From Cytomitobacter sp965233535 (GTDB lineage Bacteria; Pseudomonadota; Alphaproteobacteria; CAJXXZ01; 1604HC): DNA of 64,000 nucleotides. Each line of letters opens with the position of its first letter. Position 1 is the stretch's first letter. The notes below the pieces were generated by a model that ran no database searches, was not told where the DNA came from, and saw only the letters and a program-made list of their open reading frames with translations. The stretch is from the NCBI GenBank assembly GCA_965233535.1, contig OZ247489.1, positions 186,001 to 250,000 of the forward strand. The letters are read 5' to 3'. Of the stretch, positions 58,185 through 64,000 are shown piece by piece. Position numbers and translations under genes: made by a program.

Positions 58185-60482
58185 GTGAATAATGATTATA
58201 GCGCAGAATCTATACAGGTACTGAAAGGTTTAGAAGCAGTTCGTAAACGTCCTGGTATGTATATAGGTGACACTGATGATGGTCAAGGTTTGCATCATAT
58301 GGTTTATGAAATAGTTGATAACTCCATAGATGAAGCGTTGGCAGGTTACTGTAAAAACATTACAGTGACTTTACATAAAGATGGCTCAGTTTCTGTTGAA
58401 GATGATGGACGAGGTATTCCAGTTGACTTGCATGCAGGTGAAAAAATGTCTGCTGCTGAAGTTATCATGACTCAGCTTCATGCTGGTGGTAAATTCTCTC
58501 AAAGTGTTTATAAAGTTTCTGGTGGTTTACATGGTGTGGGTGCATCTGTTGTGAATGCGCTTTCAGAGTGGATGGTTTTAACTGTCCGTAGAGATAAACG
58601 TGAACATACAATGGAATTTGCTAGAGGTAAAACTACAAAACCTATATCCGTTACAGGAGATGCAAAAAAAACTGGAACTAAAATACATTTCTTGCCTGAT
58701 ACTGAAATTTTTCAACATATTGTTTTTGAAAGAAAAGAGCTTGAGAATAGATTTCAAGAATTAGTGTTTTTGAACGAGGGGGTTCGTATAGCCTTAATCG
58801 ACAAACGTGCTGAAGAGATAGTTGAAAGTAAGTTTTATGATGAAGGTGGAGTTGTTTCCTTTGTGAATTTCTTAGCTCGTAGGAAAAAATCATTACATGA
58901 CACTCCAGTTAGTATTAAGCAAGATGGTGATAATATAGCGCTTAGATGTGCAATTTTATGGACTGAAAGTTATCATGAAAATTCTTTGTTCTTTACCAAC
59001 ACAATTCCTCAAAGAGATGGTGGAACGCATACAATGGGTTTCCGATCAGGATTAACTCGTGCAATGCAGCAGTATTTGAAAGAAAATGGAAGCAAAACAC
59101 AGCAAAAAATAAACATTTCTGGAGATGATGTTAGAGAAGGTATTGCTTGTGTTCTTTCAGTTAATGTTGCTGATCCAAAGTTTTCATCTCAAACAAAAGA
59201 AAAATTAGTTTCATCTAATGTTAGAGTTTTTGTTGAAAATGCTGTTTTCACAAAAGTTGGTGAATGGTTAGAAGAAAATCCTCAAATAGCAAAAATTATA
59301 CTTCCTAGAATCTTGAACGCAGCTTCAGCAAGAGAAGCAGCAAGAAGAGCTCGTGATATGAATAGGAAGCAAAAAACTGGTATAGATTTCCAAGTTTTGA
59401 AGAAGCTTGCTGGTTGTTCAGAAAAAGATCCTGCTAAATGTGAATTGTTCTTGGTTGAGGGTGATAGTGCTGGTGGTTCTGCTAAGCAGGCCAGAAATAG
59501 ATTTGTACAAGCTGTTCTTCCTTTAAGAGGAAAAATTTTGAATGTTGAAAAAGCTCGATTTGATAAAATGCTTAGTTCTGCAGCGGTCACAACTTTAATT
59601 TCTGCTTTAGGAACAAGTATTGGTGAGGATTTTAATGTTGATAAAATCAAATACCATAAAATCATTATTATGACTGACGCTGATGTAGATGGTAAGCATA
59701 TTTTAGCCTTACTTTTAACTTTCTTTTTTAGATACATGAGACCTTTAATTGACAAAGGGTATTTGTACATTGCGCAACCACCACTTTATGGTATTAAGCG
59801 ACATGGTAAATTTACTTATGTTAGAGATGAAATTGCTCTTAATGATTACATTCTTGATATTTTGAAAGATAAAGAATTTATGCAAGGTGATTACACCCTT
59901 ACTGGAGAAGAGCTTAAAAGCTATTTGAAGGAGATTTTCACTATAAAATCTATGCTTAAAAATAAGCCAGAAATTATTCACTCTCTTTTGGCTGCAAAGC
60001 TTTTTGATGGCGAAAGTTTGAATGATAAAAATCATGGTGATAGATTGTTGAAATACTTAAATGCTAAAGAAGATAAATGGACAATTCAATTTTCTGATCA
60101 TGAATGGAATCTATCATGTAACAATAAAGGGGTTAAAGAAGAAATATCATTTTCATTAAACTCTATTAGTGGTGAGAACTTACAAGTGATGTCTGCATTT
60201 ACTAAAAAGTGGGGGCATATCTGGACAGAAAATCCTCTTAAATTCTATGATAAATGCCTGGTGATAGGTAGAAGAGGGTTAGTAATTCAAAGATATAAAG
60301 GTTTAGGTGAAATGAACCCAGAAGATTTAAGTAATACTGCTATGAAATCGTACTTTCCTGTGAAAATAGAGCATATTGATGAAGCTGATCAGATTTGTGT
60401 AGATTTGATGGGAGAAAGTGCTGAAGCACGAAAGAAATTCATTGAAGAAAATGCTGTATATGCAGATTTGGATATTGGGTAA
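58185..60482 (+). CDS. gyrB: DNA gyrase subunit B
   Basis: 765 residues from a GTG. The GHKL ATPase starts with AESIQVLKGLEAVRKRPGMY, EIVDNSIDEALAGYC and the DDGRGIP and GLHGVGASVVNALS loops; the TOPRIM domain has EGDSAGGSAKQARN and MTDADVDGKHI; the end is RRKF-like, with a final DLDIG. It pairs with GyrA to introduce negative supercoils. GyrB rather than ParE is supported by the length and the C-terminus, not proven. Confidence 0.94.
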   Translation: MNNDYSAESIQVLKGLEAVRKRPGMYIGDTDDGQGLHHMVYEIVDNSIDEALAGYCKNITVTLHKDGSVSVEDDGRGIPVDLHAGEKMSAAEVIMTQLHAGGKFSQSVYKVSGGLHGVGASVVNALSEWMVLTVRRDKREHTMEFARGKTTKPISVTGDAKKTGTKIHFLPDTEIFQHIVFERKELENRFQELVFLNEGVRIALIDKRAEEIVESKFYDEGGVVSFVNFLARRKKSLHDTPVSIKQDGDNIALRCAILWTESYHENSLFFTNTIPQRDGGTHTMGFRSGLTRAMQQYLKENGSKTQQKINISGDDVREGIACVLSVNVADPKFSSQTKEKLVSSNVRVFVENAVFTKVGEWLEENPQIAKIILPRILNAASAREAARRARDMNRKQKTGIDFQVLKKLAGCSEKDPAKCELFLVEGDSAGGSAKQARNRFVQAVLPLRGKILNVEKARFDKMLSSAAVTTLISALGTSIGEDFNVDKIKYHKIIIMTDADVDGKHILALLLTFFFRYMRPLIDKGYLYIAQPPLYGIKRHGKFTYVRDEIALNDYILDILKDKEFMQGDYTLTGEELKSYLKEIFTIKSMLKNKPEIIHSLLAAKLFDGESLNDKNHGDRLLKYLNAKEDKWTIQFSDHEWNLSCNNKGVKEEISFSLNSISGENLQVMSAFTKKWGHIWTENPLKFYDKCLVIGRRGLVIQRYKGLGEMNPEDLSNTAMKSYFPVKIEHIDEADQICVDLMGESAEARKKFIEENAVYADLDIG

Positions 60483-60532
60483 TTTAATGAATATATTTAA
60501 TTTATTCTGGGACTTACAAAATTTTATGTTAT

Positions 60533-60555
60533 TTGGTAATATAAATTTCAGGAGG
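60533..60555 (+). promoter_or_regulatory. Extended -10 element and ribosome-binding site before the bS6-bS18 gene
   Basis: TGGTAATAT near 60533-60541 reads as an extended -10 promoter element; AGGAGG at 60550-60555 is a perfect Shine-Dalgarno sequence four bases before the GTG start at 60560. If used, this promoter would give a very short leader. Confidence 0.4.
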
Positions 60556-60559
60556 CGTT

Positions 60560-61078
60560 GTGCGTAAATATAGATTAGTATGTGTATTAAAACAAAGCAT
60601 GTCAGCGGAGGAAGCGCAACAAAATGTTGATACAGTAACAGAGTATATCAAAAATAAAAATGGGAAGTTGTTAGATTCTAAGAACTTAGGATTAGAAAGA
60701 CTTTCTTACCCAATTAATAGAGACTCTAGAGGTCATTACTTTGTCTTAGATGTAGAAATGAATCAAGAAGATATTGCTGGTTTAAGATATTTAATTGCAG
60801 TTAATGAAAACTTTTTGAGAGAAATGGTTATTGCTTTGAATAAGTATGACCAAACTTTGGATAAAATGCTTGAAAGTGCTAAAGAAAGAAAGCAAGATTT
60901 GTCTTGTGCTTCTTCATGTTTGTACGATTTATCAAGATTTGTAGCTAGCAACGGTAAAATGTTGCCTAGACATTTGACTGGCCTAGATGCTAAAAAAATG
61001 AGATTGCTTAGTGTTGCAATTAAAAGAGCTAGATACTTGGCTCTTTTGCCTTTCAAAGCTAGACCTAATTTTAATTAA
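60560..61078 (+). CDS. rpsFR: Fused 30S ribosomal protein bS6-bS18
   Basis: 172 residues in one frame. Residues 1-95 are bS6 (MRKYRLVCVLKQSMS start, KLLDSKNLGLERLSYPIN, the RGHYFVLDVEM strand and FLREMVIAL). A linker of about 15 residues (YDQTLDKMLESAKERKQ) leads into bS18 at about 113-167 (DLSRFVASNGKMLPRHLTG, DAKKMRLLSVAIKRARYL, ALLPF). The bS18 part lacks most of its usual basic N-terminal strand (F-x-R-R-K-x-C-P-F), with only a Cys pair C116/C120 remaining. No stop codon separates the parts. In most bacteria rpsF, rpsR and rplI are separate neighbouring genes; rplI does not follow here. Confidence 0.92.
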   Translation: MRKYRLVCVLKQSMSAEEAQQNVDTVTEYIKNKNGKLLDSKNLGLERLSYPINRDSRGHYFVLDVEMNQEDIAGLRYLIAVNENFLREMVIALNKYDQTLDKMLESAKERKQDLSCASSCLYDLSRFVASNGKMLPRHLTGLDAKKMRLLSVAIKRARYLALLPFKARPNFN

Positions 61079-61347
61079 TTAGTTTCTCAAATAAATAATA
61101 GTGATTTCATTGCTATTAAATTACGATGATAATATTTTTCATTCATGGGTTAAAAAACTTGTTTAGTATATTAGTTATAATTTGCTATACTTTTTTAATA
61201 ACATGATTTTTTTAATGAATTCAGTCAAATGTGGCAATATTTTTTAATAATGATGAATAAATTTGCAATTACTTTAATAATATAAGCAATTATTCTTATA
61301 AAGTTATTTTTTTTGTTATCATGTTTCAATTTTAAACTAAATTAATT
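61079..61347. other. Intergenic region between bS6-bS18 and the secreted protein
   Basis: Very AT-rich, no ORF. The genes on both sides end here. A weak AATAG/CTATT inverted repeat at about 61096-61117 could help termination. Confidence 0.35.
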
Positions 61348-62970
61348 TTAAGAGATAAGAATATCAGGACGTGCTGCTATATGCAATGCAACATAAATAT
61401 TTAAAAAATCCTCTGAAGTTACTGGAGTTGTGCCAATTTTATCATTCTGAAGAATATCTTTTACATTAGGTGTTAATAATGCAGGTGAATTTTTAAGTAA
61501 TGCTATGAATTTCTGTACATTTGAAGAGGAATGTAATATATCACCAACTTGCATCGCTGCTGAAGAATATGCAGTAATTCCAGCAAACTCTCTATGAGAT
61601 ATAAGTCTTTGTGTAAGTAATGTTAATATGTCTTTATTAGCATTATTGGTGATAAATTCTGATTTTGGGAATATTAAATCAAAAATTGTAGATTCACTAA
61701 GCACTATGGACTGTTCTATGAAAAATTTACTTGATAATAACTTAAAGAGCCTATCATTATGTGCTGAGAATTTCAAATATAGTGAATAGAAATACAAACC
61801 ATCTCCAGTAATATCAAATTTATAATCAGAATTTAGATTCAATTCATTAGCTAGAACTTCAAATGCATTAATTAATGTATTTGCATCATTTTCAAATGCC
61901 TTGCCTTTAAATGCTGCTTTTAAAAGAGGTATTTTTTCAGTGATTATAGCACTAATGCCAGAGTTAGATTTGAGTAATTGAAAAATTGGTTGCATTGCTT
62001 CTCTAATTTGATGTGATATTTCAATTGGTAAAAAGGTAAGAGACATTTCTTGTATGCATTTGTTAATCAAGAACTCTTGTGATTTACCACCTTCGCTGAA
62101 ATAGCTGGAGATTGCACTTATAGTCGCAAGTATCATCTTATATTCATTGCTACCTTCTTGGAATGACTTGTTTGCACAATATGTTTTAAGGTCATCTTTT
62201 AATTCATCTGCATCTTGCCTATCGTGTATTTCAAATTTAGATACAATGTAATCCGCTAAAGTGATAGCATGATTCTTTATATCCTCTTTGTTGTAGCTGC
62301 TTTCCCCTAATAGGTTGATCAAGTTAATATATAACTCATCTGATGAAATTTTAAGTTTGGTTGTTTTTAAAACTCTGAGAAAAGCTTTCGCAAGACTTAA
62401 ATCAAGTCTTTCTTGAGAAAATTGTGTGCTTTTTGTAAATTCAGTATGTTTGAATTCAGTGCCAGGTGTAGTGTTAAGGGCTGCTTTTAAAGCCTCTTTT
62501 CTGGCTGGAGATATGTTGTATTCAGTCTTAAATGTGTTGTTATTAATTGCATATTTCAATGTATCATCTAATAAGTGATAGTCTTTTGGTGCATTATGAT
62601 CATATGCAAATGCCTCTAAGCCTTTTGTTACTGTCAAACTTTTTTTTACAAAATGATATGCAGTTGATTGATCATCATGTAGAGAAATAAGAATTGAAAC
62701 AGGCGTGTTGCCTGGTCCATCTAGGACAATATCATTAATAACAAATCCTACTAATTTAACACCTTTAACATTTTTAGTGGCTGCTTCTACAATAGCTTTA
62801 TCTATCTGCCCTTGTAGTTTTGAATCTTTAACTGCATCAAATACATTATTCATCACTTTGCCTTCGAAGCTCATACGATGATCAGTTGCTTTCTTTATGA
62901 TGTCAGATTGACTATCTGAATTACAAGTGGCGATTATAGATATTAATGCTACTTTTAAAATGTTTTTCAT
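61348..62970 (-). CDS. Secreted hypothetical protein, 540 residues
   Basis: 540 residues with a short signal peptide (MKNILKVALISIIATCNSDS; a Cys at residue 16 could be a non-canonical lipobox). After a small N-terminal alpha/beta part (about 30-115, VKLVGFVINDIVLDGPG) the rest is predicted helical throughout, with no membrane segment. I recognise no family and no repeat. It stands alone, minus strand, next to trxB. Exported large unknown proteins in such genomes are candidates for host interaction, but nothing in the sequence proves it. Confidence 0.6.
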   Translation of the reverse strand: MKNILKVALISIIATCNSDSQSDIIKKATDHRMSFEGKVMNNVFDAVKDSKLQGQIDKAIVEAATKNVKGVKLVGFVINDIVLDGPGNTPVSILISLHDDQSTAYHFVKKSLTVTKGLEAFAYDHNAPKDYHLLDDTLKYAINNNTFKTEYNISPARKEALKAALNTTPGTEFKHTEFTKSTQFSQERLDLSLAKAFLRVLKTTKLKISSDELYINLINLLGESSYNKEDIKNHAITLADYIVSKFEIHDRQDADELKDDLKTYCANKSFQEGSNEYKMILATISAISSYFSEGGKSQEFLINKCIQEMSLTFLPIEISHQIREAMQPIFQLLKSNSGISAIITEKIPLLKAAFKGKAFENDANTLINAFEVLANELNLNSDYKFDITGDGLYFYSLYLKFSAHNDRLFKLLSSKFFIEQSIVLSESTIFDLIFPKSEFITNNANKDILTLLTQRLISHREFAGITAYSSAAMQVGDILHSSSNVQKFIALLKNSPALLTPNVKDILQNDKIGTTPVTSEDFLNIYVALHIAARPDILIS

Positions 62971-63060
62971 AATCTAAAGTTTATTTGCACTATATTGTAA
63001 AAGTATGAATTTTCCTCGTAAAAATCATTAAATATATGCATGAATTTTTTTATATCTTGA

Positions 63061-64000
63061 TTAGGAAGTTTGGATATATTTAATAGCTTCAACTCCAGCC
63101 ATACAACCTTGTCCTGCAGATGTTATAGCTTGTTTGTATACTTTATCAATTACATCTCCAGCTACAAACATGCCTGGAACTGCTGTTTTAACTCCATCAG
63201 CAATAATATAACCTTCAGAATCTAAAGGTAAAAAATCCTTTACTAAATCTGTTTGAGGAGAGTGGCCAATTGCAATAAAGACACCCTCAGTTTTTACTTC
63301 ATATATTTCTTTCGAAATAGTGTTTAATACTTTAATTCCTGTGACGCTTTTTGGTTTTGCATTTCCTATAACCTCATTTAAAGTGCAATTTAGGTGTAAT
63401 TTAATATTTTTGATTTTCAGCATTCGATCTTGCATGATTTGCTCTGCTCGAAATGTATCCCTTCTATGAATTAAATGGACCGTAGAGGCAATATTAGATA
63501 AATATATAGCTTCTTCTACAGCCGTATTCCCACCACCGATAACTGCAACTTCAGCATTTTTATAAAACGCTCCATCACATGTAGCGCATGTAGAAACTCC
63601 ATAACCAAGATAATTGTACTCACTGTCTAAACCTAGATATTTTGCTTTTGCTCCAGTAGCTAAAATCACAGATTTGCAAGTATATTTTGTGCCAAAATCT
63701 GATTCTAGAATGATTTTCCCTTGTGGATTGATTTTTAAAATTGTTTCCTCTTTAATAGTGCATCCAACATCAACAGCTTGCTTATGCATTTTTTGCATTA
63801 AAAGTTTAGCAGACTCTTCATCGAATCCTGGGTAATTTTCTATTGAAGTAGTAGTCATAAGCTGTCCTTTAGATTGAGGTCCCTCGAATATTACTACTTT
63901 TAAATTTGCTCTTGCGCAGTATAATGCAGCACTTAAACCAGCAGGTCCAGAGCCTATAATTCCTACCTCAAATTGATTGTTTGCTAAATCATCATTTTGT
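63061..64000 (-). CDS. trxB: Thioredoxin reductase (5' end outside window)
   Basis: The frame is open through base 64000; 313 residues are visible and the start lies beyond the window. It has the N-terminal FAD loop GIIGSGPAGLSAALYCAR, the TTTSIENYPGF block, the redox-active pair CATCDGAF, the NADPH loop IGGGNTAVEEA and the C-terminal GMFVAGDVID with the GQGCMAGVEA end. It reduces thioredoxin with NADPH in the cytoplasm. The ATG at 63858 is internal. Confidence 0.95.
   Translation of the reverse strand, partial: QNDDLANNQFEVGIIGSGPAGLSAALYCARANLKVVIFEGPQSKGQLMTTTSIENYPGFDEESAKLLMQKMHKQAVDVGCTIKEETILKINPQGKIILESDFGTKYTCKSVILATGAKAKYLGLDSEYNYLGYGVSTCATCDGAFYKNAEVAVIGGGNTAVEEAIYLSNIASTVHLIHRRDTFRAEQIMQDRMLKIKNIKLHLNCTLNEVIGNAKPKSVTGIKVLNTISKEIYEVKTEGVFIAIGHSPQTDLVKDFLPLDSEGYIIADGVKTAVPGMFVAGDVIDKVYKQAITSAGQGCMAGVEAIKYIQTS

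Noticed and set aside
59282..59770. 162-codon minus-strand frame in gyrB
   Set aside because: It is antisense to the conserved TOPRIM region and has no family likeness.

Overview
This is an AT-rich window (I estimate roughly 30% G+C) from a bacterial chromosome. It is dense with housekeeping genes in short operons, has short or overlapping junctions, and shows no insertion sequence, prophage or CRISPR array. The rRNA, the ribosomal and polymerase cluster, the alphaproteobacterial-type tRNA synthetases and the MHS/ProP-like permease fit a reduced alphaproteobacterial endosymbiont. The rRNA operon is linked as 16S-tRNA-Ile-tRNA-Ala-23S, whereas Rickettsiaceae and Anaplasmataceae split it. Together with type VI secretion genes (tssK, a tssJ-like gene), this makes a Holosporales-type endosymbiont of a protist my best guess. 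That is inference; a 16S search would settle it.

Layout. 1-700: end of an MFS permease. 993-3237 (minus): SPOR-like protein, TssJ-like lipoprotein, TssK. 3390-14706 (plus): tRNA-Trp, secE, nusG, rplK, rplA, rplJ, rplL and one continuous rpoB-rpoC fusion. 14854-18758: parvulin-like chaperone, a hypothetical protein, map, radC, truA. 19010-23810: RluC/D-type pseudouridine synthase, rlpA, tmk, holB, metG, dcd. 23971-24838 (minus): a 52-residue secreted peptide, an HU-like protein, rpsU. 25456-30116: rRNA operon with two internal tRNAs, clear RNase III processing stems and no 5S gene behind the 23S. 30327-43990 (minus): a decayed fragment of lolC, then (in map order) dnaE, lolD, lolC, a large MscS channel, a PpiD-like protein, a degenerate CapD/FlaA1-like protein, a small secreted protein, argS, a phosphomannomutase and a dksA homologue. 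44122-53367: small membrane protein, orphan MrpE-like protein (minus), ABC exporter pair, dsbB, lon, cysS, a possible DNA polymerase III delta subunit, hisS, prfA. 53614-62970: secreted repeat protein, glyA, gltX, birA, gyrB, a bS6-bS18 fusion gene, and a 540-residue secreted unknown. 63061-64000: trxB, running off the end.

Most striking: bS6 and bS18 are encoded as one 172-residue polypeptide (60560-61078). Two multi-subunit machines, RNA polymerase (RpoBC) and the 30S platform (bS6-bS18), therefore carry gene fusions in the same genome. Other points of interest are an N-terminally extended NusG, a recent partial duplication of lolC that is now decaying, a three-gene T6SS cluster, several signal-peptide proteins without recognisable family, and shortened or degenerate versions of standard proteins (DnaE PHP domain, DksA zinc finger, HolB).
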